Below, one piece after another: positions 33,634 to 44,300 of a stretch of DNA of 64,000 nt. Made by a program: the position numbers and the translations under genes. Position 1 is the stretch's first letter; every line of letters begins with the position of its first letter. Below the pieces are notes generated by a model. The model did no database searches and was not told where the DNA came from. It was given only the letters and a program-made list of their open reading frames with translations. The DNA lies in NCBI GenBank assembly GCA_947175335.1, contig CAMWMF010000004.1:62001-126000 (forward strand). The letters are read 5' to 3'. This stretch comes from an uncultured Clostridia bacterium (GTDB taxonomy: Bacteria > Bacillota > Clostridia > Christensenellales > Pumilibacteraceae).

Positions 33634-34356
33634 ATGAAAAGAACGGTACTCATAACCGGCGGCGCACGCGGCATAGGCAGGCAAATGGCGATTGACTTCG
33701 GCAATGCCGGATATAACGTGATTATCAATTACAATAAGTCGGAAAAGCAGGCTATGGAGCTTGTAAACGAGCTTAACGCCAAGGAAATAGCGTGCCAAGC
33801 CATACAAGCCGATATATCGGATGCAAAGCAGGTACAAGCTATGCACGATAAGATTGCGTTTGGACACGTGGATACGCTTATCAACAACGCAGGTATAGCG
33901 CATATAGGCTTGTTGCAAACGGATAGCGAAGAGGACTTCGACAGGGTAATAGGCGTGGACTTAAAGGGCGTATGGCTGGCTACGCGTGCGTTTTTGCCAG
34001 ATATGGTACAAAACGGGTTCGGCAGGATAATAAACATCAGCTCGTTTTGGTCGGAGCGTGGATCGAGTACGGAAACTGCGTACTCTGCAGCCAAGGCCGG
34101 TGTAAACGGACTTACCAAAGCGCTTTCCCGCGAGGTAGGACTTGCAAACGTGACTGTAAACGCTATTATAGCGGGTTTGATTGCAACGGAGATGAACGAC
34201 AACGTGCCGCCAGACGCGCTTATAAAAATAGTCGATAATACGCCCGTACAGCGCATAGGCAGACCGGAGGACATAAGCCACGCCGCGCTTTTCCTTGCAG
34301 AAGAAAAATCGTCCTTTATCAACGGCGCACTGCTTCACGTTGACGGCGGATATTAA
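33634..34356 (+). CDS. SDR-family oxidoreductase, FabG-like
   Basis: A 240-residue short-chain dehydrogenase. The cofactor loop is 'TGGARGIGRQ', the 'NNAG' motif is present, and the catalytic Ser lies in 'INISSFWSERG' with the Tyr/Lys in 'AYSAAKAGVNGLTKAL'; it ends 'VDGGY'. FabG-type enzymes reduce 3-oxoacyl-ACP, but many SDRs have other substrates, and no other fatty acid genes lie here. ATG at 33634 sits 8 bases after AGGTGA; the GTG at 33622 abuts the MurF stop. Last gene of the long operon. Confidence 0.82.
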   Translation: MKRTVLITGGARGIGRQMAIDFGNAGYNVIINYNKSEKQAMELVNELNAKEIACQAIQADISDAKQVQAMHDKIAFGHVDTLINNAGIAHIGLLQTDSEEDFDRVIGVDLKGVWLATRAFLPDMVQNGFGRIINISSFWSERGSSTETAYSAAKAGVNGLTKALSREVGLANVTVNAIIAGLIATEMNDNVPPDALIKIVDNTPVQRIGRPEDISHAALFLAEEKSSFINGALLHVDGGY

Positions 34357-34360
34357 TTTT

Positions 34361-34393
34361 AATTAAGAATTAAGAATGCAGAATTAAGAATTA
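34361..34393 (+). repeat. Heptamer repeat, AATTAAG type, copy 1
   Basis: AATTAAG, AATTAAG, AATGCAG, AATTAAG, then AATTA. It begins 4 bases after the SDR stop codon and is identical to the copy at 57951. Confidence 0.75.
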
Positions 34394-34397
34394 TAAT

Positions 34398-34509
34398 AAG
34401 GTTGAGATACTTCGCTGCGCTCAGTATGACAAAAAGAGATTGATTAAATGTGCCAATACTTTTGTTACTCTGAGCAAGCGCATAGTGCGCGGTGAAGAGT
34501 TTCAACCTT
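34398..34509. repeat. Degenerate inverted repeat, GGTTGAGAT/TTTCAACC type
   Basis: A 35-base arm (AAGGTTGAGATACTTCGCTG...) faces a longer, diverged arm ending TTTCAACCTT. The left arm is related to the hairpin at 57990-58070. Together with the heptamer repeat it fills the gap after the SDR gene and may act as a terminator. Confidence 0.6.
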
Positions 34510-34518
34510 TTTAACTGC

Positions 34519-34547
34519 TTGTATTTTTGTGTTCAATATGATATAAT
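34519..34547 (+). promoter_or_regulatory. Promoter of the PH-like membrane protein gene
   Basis: TTGTAT, 17 bases, TATAAT. Confidence 0.7.
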
Positions 34548-34613
34548 GGCTGTACGCTACGAAGCAATCGCGTGCGATTATAAACGATAATTTATAAAAT
34601 AGAGGTGTTTGTT

Positions 34614-35162
34614 ATGCGCGGAGCATTACTGTCCGTATTGCCTATACTTATAGCTATGATAGTTGTAAATTTAGTTATGTCTTACATTGCTCCGCGTTTA
34701 AAGAAACGCGAAGAAAAAGACAATAAAAACGCGGCGGCACAAAGAGAAGTGCGTACAGACAAAGCACTCTCTTTGTTTTATAAAATCGCAGTAGTTTTTA
34801 TCACATTGGTATGTTTGGCGTTTTTTATTTTTTTTATGATACCGCAAGCGCGCGAGGCATTGGAAGATGATGGTATAACATTACTTATAATTTTCGGTAT
34901 ATGTCTTGTTGCAATTTATATTTCTACATGGGTAATGTTAAGACAGGTAAAATACAATGATCAATACTGCGAATACATAAACGCATTAGGACTTAGAAAA
35001 AGGTTCGCGTATGAGGATATAATCAAAGTTAAATATTCATTAGGCATTGTTCGCGTGAGTACAGCCAAAAAGAGTTTTATAATATTCAAGACTTTTGCAG
35101 GCTGTGGCGAGTTTGTCGCATTTATAAAAGAAAAGAATCCCAACGTAACTATTATAATATAA
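34614..35162 (+). CDS. Membrane protein with PH-like domain
   Basis: A 182-residue protein with spans at about 4-24, 53-75 and 85-108, then a small domain with the strand pattern of bacterial PH-like domains: 'CEYINALGLRKRFAYEDIIK', 'IVRVSTAKKSFIIF', and a final helix 'CGEFVAFIKEKNP'. No function is known. ATG at 34614 lies 8 bases after AGAGG. A similar module forms the first half of the 52148-53527 product. The fold call is from pattern only. Confidence 0.6.
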   Translation: MRGALLSVLPILIAMIVVNLVMSYIAPRLKKREEKDNKNAAAQREVRTDKALSLFYKIAVVFITLVCLAFFIFFMIPQAREALEDDGITLLIIFGICLVAIYISTWVMLRQVKYNDQYCEYINALGLRKRFAYEDIIKVKYSLGIVRVSTAKKSFIIFKTFAGCGEFVAFIKEKNPNVTIII

Positions 35163-35265
35163 AATGTAGTAATCAAAAGACACAGCAATTATCAAGAACA
35201 ATTAGTACACCGGTTCGTTGTATAAATTACAAATTTTCTTTTTAATACGTTCAATTGTACGCATT

Positions 35266-35302
35266 AAAAAAGCTCTCGAATAAAACGTTCGAGAGCTTTT
35301 TT
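35266..35302. terminator. Bidirectional terminator
   Basis: AAAAAAGCTCTCGAA pairs perfectly with TTCGAGAGCTTTTTT around TAAAACG. It serves both convergent genes. Confidence 0.92.
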
Positions 35303-35316
35303 GTTTTGGTTATTGA

Positions 35317-38300
35317 TTAGTCATCCAAATCTTCTGCGGGCTTTTGAGCAGGCTTTTCGGGTTCTTGCTCGGCAGGTTGTTCGACGGGTTGCTCTGTTGC
35401 TTCGTCGTCCGTATGGGCTTCCGTTTCGGACTCGTCGCCGTTTTCGGGTTGCGGTACGGGAATTTCCTCGTACAGGTCCTCGTTATTGGCCTTTTTTGCT
35501 TTGACTGTATTTTTATTTTCAGTTTGCGCTCTGAGACGTTCGATATCGTCCATAACGTCGTTGCGGTCGTACTCGGTGGAGTAGGTGACCTTGCGCTTCT
35601 TTTTGAAGTGATCGCGAACACGTACAACCACAATCAGTATGACAACCGCGATCAACGCAATGCTAAATATTATTGTCGGGATAATCCACCACTGAATTTC
35701 GCTCGACGGCGCTTCTGTATTGGAGTTGTCGGTATCGGGATTAGTCTCGGAAAGCTCGACGGCTATTACCTGTGCGTCATTGGATTTTTGAGCGGTTTCG
35801 TAATCGAGGTTGTCGATTTCGGTCATTTCGATTGCGCCGACAATCAAACGGCCTTGGATATATCCTTCTTTTTGATCGCCGCCGAATGTGATGTCTAAGC
35901 CTATGCTTCCGCCGTTGTCGCCGGTAGAGATATAGAAGGAATAGGTCTTAAAGGTTTCGTAATCGCGGCTGTCTTCGTTATTCACGTCCGCAATGGTGGT
36001 GGTGTCCTTAATGTTGGTAAACGCTGCGGACGAACCTGTAAGCGTTATGCCTGCGCCGATAGAGGTTGTATCATTGCGCACTTCGTCGGTAACGCGTACT
36101 TTAATCTTAACGTCAATGCGATAATACTTGTTGGCGACAAGCGCAAGTGAATTGTCGTAGGTGTATTTGGTGCGGTTTTTGTCGGTGTTGTAAATATACA
36201 ACATATTGCCGGTCAAGCCGTCGGCCTTGAAGCCGGGATAAATTTCCAAGCCCTTTCTGTCGTCGACGTTAAACATACCGTACTCGACGCTGCTGTTGGC
36301 AGAGGACATTTTCCATTGATAGGGAACGCCGAAGCCATCGTCATTCGCATAGGAGTAGACGTCGTAGTAGTCGAGCGAAGGTGTTGCAAAGGAGTATATG
36401 CCGTAGTTAAGGCTGCCGTGTGTGGCGACAGTGTTTTTATATTCTTGGAGCTTGGCGTTAAACTCGTCGGCCACATTACCGTCGCCCTCGGCTTTCCATT
36501 CGTTAAGCGCGGCTTGCTTTACGTAAACGTAGCCGGACGAAAGCTTTTGCTTGTTGTCAGTTCTGTCGTTCAAGCCCAACCAAATTTCGAGATAAACGGT
36601 TTGGTCGGAAAGGGGAGCGGCAAGGTAGAAGGTGTACGTCCTAAACTGCCGTTTGGTATCGGTAATGTTTTCGATAGTGGAAACAACGTTTCCGTCGGTT
36701 GTTTTAAGGACGAGCGACGCGCCGTATCCATCTACCTGACCTACCATCATATCAACGGTAAGCTTGTTAGCTGTATCGGTAGAAAGTGTTATGGAAGGCG
36801 ATTGATAGCAAAACGCCGTTTTTGTGGGGGAAGAAAGCAACAATACGTTTTGATCGTCTGCATCCGGCCTTACCACGTAGGGGATGGCGCCGCTTGCCGC
36901 AATGGCGTTGAAAGTGTCGTAGTCGGTTGGTATAATGCCGTGTACAACGTCGTCGGTATTAACCGCGGAAGGGTTAAAGCCGGTTGTGTTGACGGCGTCG
37001 GTGGTAAGGTAATTCCAATCTGCAACGGGCATAGGGAACTTGATTTCGTCCATATCGCCGACGTTGACAAAGTTGCCGTTTACGATATTTGTGGAATTTT
37101 CGGTATCGTCTATGGTGAACACGTTGCCGCCGTCCGCTTCGGACATAGCGGTATAATCGGAATATTTAAGCTCGGTAAGCGTTACGTTATCGAACATTGC
37201 AATACCGGACGACTGCGCGTCGGGTGCACCCAACCAAAGCTCGAAGCTTACGTTGTAGTCATACAGCATAGAACCGTGGATATAGATTATTTGTTCCTTC
37301 CAGCCGTAGTGTGCCTTGTCGGAGCTGTCGCCGGTAAGGTTGGTGTATTCTTTGAGTAACGTCTCTTTTTCGGCGGTGGTGTTGTTTGTAGTGAGCTTGC
37401 CTTTAATGCGTACTGAAATACCGTTGCCGTCCTCGATGTTATCATCCTTTACCCAAACGGAGAAGCGGTAATACTTAAACCGTTCTATCTTGACAAAGGG
37501 GGAAGCGACGCCTGCCGCCGCCTTGGTAAACTCGTCGCCGTTGTACGTGCTGATGACCATGATATTGGCCTCGCGCGCGCCGGCAAAGAAAGGGGATTCC
37601 TTTTTTAAGAATTCCTTGCCTTCCGCTTTGCCGTAAGGCGCCCACGGATTTTGAGAAAAGCCGTAAACGTTGTTGGCGGAGTCAAGGTCTTTGATTATCA
37701 TTTCGGAATTGTAAACATCCTTGTGAGCGGTGCCGGCAAAGGTTGCGTTTTCGTCGTACGCGTCGTAGGGGACGTTTTTGGTATTCCATTCGGTAATGTT
37801 TTGGGAGAAGGTGCCTATTTCCTTGCCGTCCGTCGTGGTGAACGACTTGGTTTCGTTAAGGTCTATAGCCATCGAGGTGCCTTTGCCGTAAACATTGTCT
37901 TTGCCTGCAAGCTTTTCAAAGCTGAGCGTTTCCGCGGCAAAGTCGAACGCCGAAATGCGCTCGGCCTTGACGTCATCGAAAAATACGTAGCCATGCGCAG
38001 GACGCACTGACGTATCGGGGTCTTCATCGTCGCCTGTTACTGCGTCGCCCAAGCCCAAGCTGAGGCGTACCGTCTTGGACAGGGAAGCGGACGTGCGCAC
38101 GTAAAGAGAGTATTTGACCCAACCGTAATTGTTGGTCGCGTCAAGCTCGAGCTTGTTGTCGTCGTTGTAATTGTCTTTTACCGTGTCGATATTGTTAAAC
38201 GCAAAGTACTGGCCGAGACCGGTAAGCTTGACCGTTGCGCCCGTTTGCGCGGCAAAGCTACCCGTTTTTACCCACACCGAAAAGCGGTAGAAGGAGTTGG

Positions 38301-38778
38301 TGGCCAAAGTCATTTCTTCCGACTTGTATGCGTACGCAACGCTTCCGCCTTGCGCAGTGTTTATCATAAGCGTCTTTTTGTCGCCGCCGAATTCGGTACC
38401 CTCGCCGAATATGGATTTGGGGATATCGGTTTCTTTGGCGTACTCGGGGTACTGGTCAAGTTTATATTCCTTATTGCCGCCCGACGAGTATACGGACGGT
38501 GTAAGATCTACAACGCCGCTTACGGGCTTGTACTTGCCGCCGTCCACGTTTTCGCCCGACCACGAGCTGGGGTTGGCGGGGTAGCTACCCGACGACGAAC
38601 TGAACTGCGTATTGCTTAACGAGAGCGCGGTCGTCTCGAACTCTTTTGTGTCCTCCACTTCGTCGGCGTGCGCGGGGCGAATCGCCATAAATGTCGCGCC
38701 GAACAAAAGCGAAACCGCAATCAGGATTGACAGCAGTAAGGTTATCGATTTGTTTTTCAGTCTCTTGATAGTGTGCAT
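35317..38778 (-). CDS. Large surface protein with four carbohydrate-binding-like repeats
   Basis: A 1153-residue protein. Residues 1-38 are a signal peptide ending 'RPAHA'. The exterior part carries about four related beta-sandwich modules, each with a 'YYRFSVWVK' / 'KLTVDMMVG' / 'YYRIDVKIK' strand, then 'VKLTG' / 'VRIKG' / 'ITLTG', and a later 'VYLEIWLG' / 'SFELWLG' / 'LSLGLG' strand, as in CBM-type jelly rolls. One membrane span (about 1065-1088, 'WWIIPTIIFSIALIAVV') is followed by a basic stretch and a 60-residue acidic, Pro/Glu-rich cytoplasmic tail. No catalytic domain or sortase motif is seen. Probable adhesin or glycan-binding receptor; the tail may contact cytoplasmic partners. Confidence 0.75.
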   Translation of the reverse strand: MHTIKRLKNKSITLLLSILIAVSLLFGATFMAIRPAHADEVEDTKEFETTALSLSNTQFSSSSGSYPANPSSWSGENVDGGKYKPVSGVVDLTPSVYSSGGNKEYKLDQYPEYAKETDIPKSIFGEGTEFGGDKKTLMINTAQGGSVAYAYKSEEMTLATNSFYRFSVWVKTGSFAAQTGATVKLTGLGQYFAFNNIDTVKDNYNDDNKLELDATNNYGWVKYSLYVRTSASLSKTVRLSLGLGDAVTGDDEDPDTSVRPAHGYVFFDDVKAERISAFDFAAETLSFEKLAGKDNVYGKGTSMAIDLNETKSFTTTDGKEIGTFSQNITEWNTKNVPYDAYDENATFAGTAHKDVYNSEMIIKDLDSANNVYGFSQNPWAPYGKAEGKEFLKKESPFFAGAREANIMVISTYNGDEFTKAAAGVASPFVKIERFKYYRFSVWVKDDNIEDGNGISVRIKGKLTTNNTTAEKETLLKEYTNLTGDSSDKAHYGWKEQIIYIHGSMLYDYNVSFELWLGAPDAQSSGIAMFDNVTLTELKYSDYTAMSEADGGNVFTIDDTENSTNIVNGNFVNVGDMDEIKFPMPVADWNYLTTDAVNTTGFNPSAVNTDDVVHGIIPTDYDTFNAIAASGAIPYVVRPDADDQNVLLLSSPTKTAFCYQSPSITLSTDTANKLTVDMMVGQVDGYGASLVLKTTDGNVVSTIENITDTKRQFRTYTFYLAAPLSDQTVYLEIWLGLNDRTDNKQKLSSGYVYVKQAALNEWKAEGDGNVADEFNAKLQEYKNTVATHGSLNYGIYSFATPSLDYYDVYSYANDDGFGVPYQWKMSSANSSVEYGMFNVDDRKGLEIYPGFKADGLTGNMLYIYNTDKNRTKYTYDNSLALVANKYYRIDVKIKVRVTDEVRNDTTSIGAGITLTGSSAAFTNIKDTTTIADVNNEDSRDYETFKTYSFYISTGDNGGSIGLDITFGGDQKEGYIQGRLIVGAIEMTEIDNLDYETAQKSNDAQVIAVELSETNPDTDNSNTEAPSSEIQWWIIPTIIFSIALIAVVILIVVVRVRDHFKKKRKVTYSTEYDRNDVMDDIERLRAQTENKNTVKAKKANNEDLYEEIPVPQPENGDESETEAHTDDEATEQPVEQPAEQEPEKPAQKPAEDLDD

Positions 38779-38819
38779 AAAACACCTTTATAATGGTTGA
38801 TTTTTCTTGTACAATGTAT

Positions 38820-38848
38820 ATTATATAATATGTTAGAGTAAATTGCAA
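38820..38848 (-). promoter_or_regulatory. Promoter of the large surface protein
   Basis: Minus-strand TTGCAA, 17 bases, TATAAT, about 40 bases before the ATG. Confidence 0.7.
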
Positions 38849-38954
38849 ATGATTTTGGGCATAAATCACCGCTAACGTAAAATATTTTGTCGCGCGTGTC
38901 GTTGGCGCGGCGGTATATGCAATATTTTTTGCAAAAGTAAGAAAAACTATTTAT

Positions 38955-39317
38955 ATGAACGGAAAGACAAAAACAATGCTCGTTTGCGGCGGCAGCGTCG
39001 CCGTCGGGCTGGTATCCGGATTTTTCGGCGGCGGGGGCGGAATGCTCGCCGTACCGCTGCTCGCACTGAGCGGACTGGATCAAAAACGCTCCCATGCCAC
39101 AGCACTGCTCGTAATTTTGCCGATATGCATAATAAGCGCTTCGATATACATTGCCGCAGGGTTCTTTGACGGACAAATCGTACTGTGCGCGTGCATCGGC
39201 GTAGTGCTGGGCGGAATAGTGGGCGCGGCGTTGCTCAACAAACTCAACCCCACGCTTATCGGCATAATGTTTGCGCTGATGATGATAGGCATTGGAATTA
39301 AGCTGGTGATAGTATGA
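38955..39317 (+). CDS. TauE/SafE-family transporter, first half-protein
   Basis: A 120-residue protein with about four membrane spans and the family hallmark 'GLVSGFFGGGGGMLAVPLL' near its start. Full TauE/SafE (TSUP) proteins are about 250 residues built from two such halves; this is only the first. The second is the next gene, overlapping by 4 bases, so the two should assemble as a heterodimer that exports a sulfur-containing or other organic anion. The ribosome site is weak. The substrate is unknown. Confidence 0.82.
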   Translation: MNGKTKTMLVCGGSVAVGLVSGFFGGGGGMLAVPLLALSGLDQKRSHATALLVILPICIISASIYIAAGFFDGQIVLCACIGVVLGGIVGAALLNKLNPTLIGIMFALMMIGIGIKLVIV

Positions 39318-39754
39318 CGGCACAACAGATTATAATAATCGTATCGTTTTTCGGCGGGATAATAGGCGGTATGGGTATGGGCGGAGGAACGCTGTTAATA
39401 CCGCTTTTGACGCTTGCGGCGGGATTAAGCCAACACCTTGCGCAAGCCGTCAACTTGATAGCGTTTATCCCTATGTCCGTCGTCGCGCTTGTTATACACA
39501 AAAAGAACGGATACGTAACCTTCGGCAAGACGGTGCATATTGTTGTGCTTGCGGCTATCGGGGCGGTGGGCGGAAGCTTTTTGGCAAAGTATTCGGGCGG
39601 TTATATTTTGCGCGCATGCTACGGTGCCTTTTTGATAGCTCTCGGCGTATTCCAATTAGGTAAAACAATTAAGACTGCCGTAGAAAACAAAAAAAGTCAA
39701 AATTCCCAATCAAAAAGAGGGCGGCTTATACCACCCTCAATTCCGAATTCCTAA
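39314..39754 (+). CDS. TauE/SafE-family transporter, second half-protein
   Basis: A 146-residue partner of the preceding half-transporter. 'FFGGIIGGMGMGGGTLLIPLL' repeats the Gly-rich hallmark, followed by three further spans. The last 20 residues ('SQSKRGRLIPPSIPNS') are polar and are encoded by the arm of a terminator-like hairpin and the first bases of a heptamer repeat, so the repeat supplies the stop codon. This suggests that a repeat insertion changed the original C-terminus. Confidence 0.82.
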   Translation: MTAQQIIIIVSFFGGIIGGMGMGGGTLLIPLLTLAAGLSQHLAQAVNLIAFIPMSVVALVIHKKNGYVTFGKTVHIVVLAAIGAVGGSFLAKYSGGYILRACYGAFLIALGVFQLGKTIKTAVENKKSQNSQSKRGRLIPPSIPNS

Positions 39755-39770
39755 TTCATAATTCCGAATT
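39739..39770 (-). repeat. Heptamer repeat copy, AATTCGG type
   Basis: Read on the minus strand: AATTCGG, AATTATG, AATTAGG, AATTCGG, AATT. It lies between the convergent TauE half gene and gdhA, next to a GAGGGCGG/CCACCCTC hairpin. Confidence 0.75.
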
Positions 39771-39773
39771 AAA

Positions 39774-41162
<1,389 letters not shown>

Positions 41163-41165
41163 TTA

Positions 41166-41195
41166 ATTATATAAAGGCAAACTGTGCTTTGTCAA
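41166..41195 (-). promoter_or_regulatory. gdhA promoter
   Basis: Minus-strand TTGACA, 18 bases, TATAAT, about 64 bases before the ATG. Confidence 0.78.
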
Positions 41196-41290
41196 GTATT
41201 TTAATCGAATATTTTTATCTTATAGCCACAAGTAGGGCGTTTTGTCAATATAAAATATATCCATTCTACGTTTCGGTTAGTCGTTTCATA

Positions 41291-41319
41291 TTTACAAATC
41301 AGTCGATTTATTGTATACT
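41291..41319 (+). promoter_or_regulatory. Promoter of the XRE-InlB-GLUG gene
   Basis: TTTACA, 17 bases, TATACT, with GGGAG before the ATG at 41350. Confidence 0.72.
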
Positions 41320-41336
41320 GAAACCACAATAAATCG
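41304..41336. promoter_or_regulatory. Candidate autoregulatory operator
   Basis: CGATTTATTGT and ACAATAAATCG form a perfect 11-bp inverted repeat with an 11-base spacer that spans the -10 box and start site. It is the natural target for the XRE domain encoded just downstream. Confidence 0.6.
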
Positions 41337-41349
41337 ATAGGGAGTACGT

Positions 41350-44300
41350 ATGCGGGATTACGGTGGGGCTTTGCGAAAGCTCCGAAAACACTATGATTAT
41401 ACGCAACGGCAAATTGCAGACAAACTAAACGTTTCGTATCAAGCCGTCAGTAAATGGGAAAACGGTACTAACCAAATAGATATTGACACTATGCGAAGGT
41501 TGTGTAGCGTTTTCGACTTAACTTCGGACGACTTTATGCGCATTGCCGACGGTGTAGAGGTAAGCATGGTGCTCAAAACCGCAGTGCGGCAACAATCGGA
41601 ACCGACGCCTAATACCGAGCGCGAATCGGTGATTTTGCCGGAGTCTAAGCCTATGTCGGAGTCTGTGCCTGAACCGAAACCGACGCATGAGCCTACGCAT
41701 GTTGCGCATGCGGACGACAAATGTATAGAAGTCGCGGCGCCGCCTACAAAAAAGAATATGGAAACGATACCCGCAATACTTGCATTGTGCTTGTTTGCGG
41801 TAATAGTTATATTCACTATCGTGACGTGCGTTACGTTTATTCCGCGCCGAAAAAGCGTGTTGCCAAAGACGGTAAGCGTAAAGCTTATGGACGGCGATAA
41901 AGTGTTTTGGCAAAAAGAACTGCCGTTCGGCGCCACGATTACGGTGCCGAGCACAGATAAGGACGGATATAAGTTTGACGGCTGGTATGCCGACGTTGAA
42001 TTGAGTACGGCCAAACCTTTGCCGACTACCGCCTATGCGGATATTACGCTGTACGGCAAATGGAGAATTAGCAATTCGTATACGATACGATTTATAGATT
42101 ATTATGGGCGGAGCACAATGCCCGATTTGACGGTTAAAATAGGTGAATCGGTCAAACTGCCTAAATCTACGTACAAGAATTCGGACGGCAAGCAGATGCT
42201 GTATTGGCGCACGAGCACCGGAGCTACGTACGAGGACGGCGACGTAGTTAAAGACCTTGCAAAGCGCGACGGCGACGTAGTTAAGCTTACGGCAAGCTGG
42301 GACGCTATTTGCGTGTTACTTACTTACGACGGCAACGGCGGCGTCAGTTATTATCATGACGACGATAGCATTGAGTTCTATTCCGACAGTCAAATCAAGA
42401 TTGATAGCACCGGCTGGCACAAAATGGGTTATACGCTTGCCGGGTGGACGATTGACGGCAAGCTTTATAAGAATGGCGATTGGTATACTTCCGGCACGCA
42501 CTGCGTTGCAAATAAAACCGCGGTTGCCGTTTGGGCGCCTAATACGTACAATATTTCTTACAAGTGTTATTTTTATGATATCAATGGAAATATGGCGTGG
42601 CACAGCGAATGTAAGCACAAGCTAAAAACCGAGGAATTTGTGTATGACGAATCGGGCTATGTCGTTTACAATCCGTATGCAACCGAACATCTCGGCTACG
42701 AGTTGGGCGATATTTCCGGAATGAAAGTCGGCGAAGAGTATGAATTGGATATGCCGATGACGATTGATTTTAGGGTGAATTGGTATCCGAAATCATACGA
42801 TAACGTTACCATTGAGATAGAAAACGACGAAGGAATGCAAACGTACAAAAACGTTTATTCTTGGGTTTATGCTACGGACATAGAAGAAGAAGTACGCAAT
42901 CTTATCGGGAACGAAATACAAAAGAAATCGGGACATACCGTAGACGAATGCACCGTGTACTTAAACGGTGAGGAATACGACGGTGATTATAAATATATTA
43001 CGACCGATGAGGACGACGAAATACGAATATGCTTTACGCAAACAATGAATTCGTATGACCTTACGTTAAGCGGGTATTACGATAACAGCGGCATAGGCGC
43101 AAAAATCATAGATGAAGCAACATTGCAGTATGACGAGGAGTACACGTTGCCGACACCTCCGGCGCGCGTCGGATATAAGTTTGACGGCTGGAAAATAGGC
43201 GACGAGCTGTATGAAGCAGGCACTGTTGTAAGTAAGCTTGCGGAATACGGCAGTATAAACGTAACGATACAGTGGACGGCTATACAATACGGCATAACGT
43301 TTGACGTGGACGGCGACGCCGAGCTTGTTACTCCGCAAATCGTAAAATACGACGAAAAGTTTAAAATGCCAAAGTGTCCTATAAGCAAAAGCGACTACGT
43401 TTTTATGGGCTGGGAATGTAACGACAAGGCGTATCCGGCCGATTTGCAAGTAAGCAATATCACCGTTGTAGACAACGCTTTGCTTACGTTTACGGCTAAG
43501 TGGTGTGAGCCATATAAAGGGCGCGGCACGGAAGAATCGCCATATAGAGTTGATTCGTACGAGCAATTGTTCAACTTATATTTATTTGCTATGCAAGGCA
43601 CGAATAACAAAGCATATTACCGACTAACTGCCGACGTAGATTGCGAAAACAAATCTTTGTATCCGATAGACGGTTTTAGCGGCGTGTTCGACGGAGATTT
43701 CCATACGGTTTCCAATGCAAAGCTAAATGCCGGGTATTTTGATTCGACTGCCAATATGGTGGGATTGTTCGGCTCAATGTACGGCACGGTAAAGAATATC
43801 GGTATAGATAATTACAGCATAAACGCAACGAATTGCAAATACGTAGGCGCATTGGCGGCAATGGTTAGCGGCAAAGGCGTTGTATCGCAAGTGTGGACGA
43901 GCGGCAACATCGTGGTTAAATCGAACGGATATTGTTACTTTGGCGGACTTATAGGAGAGTTTTCCGGCGGGACGGCTACAAACTGCTATTCCGACGGAAC
44001 TATGGCTGTTACAGCCGTTACCGACGAGTTTTGCAAGTTTTGTGTAGGTGGGTTAGTCGGTAGCCTCGGGTTTACGTCGTCGTTTACAAAATCTATGGCA
44101 ACTGTCGAACACTGCTATGCTAACGTAAAAATAGATATAAACGCCGACGGAGCGGACGTTGCCGGATTGGTAGGCGCAGTGGACTACGGCACTGTAAACA
44201 GCTCGTTTGTAATGGGCAGTATAACCGCTGTGGGTGAATCGTTCTATGCGGAATGGGGACAAATGTTGTATCCAAGAAGTAGTGTGTTTACCGACGGATT

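Noticed and set aside
36316-37359. 347-codon plus-strand ORF opposite the large surface protein
   Set aside because: Shadow of the 1153-aa gene, which has a signal peptide, repeats, promoter and terminator.
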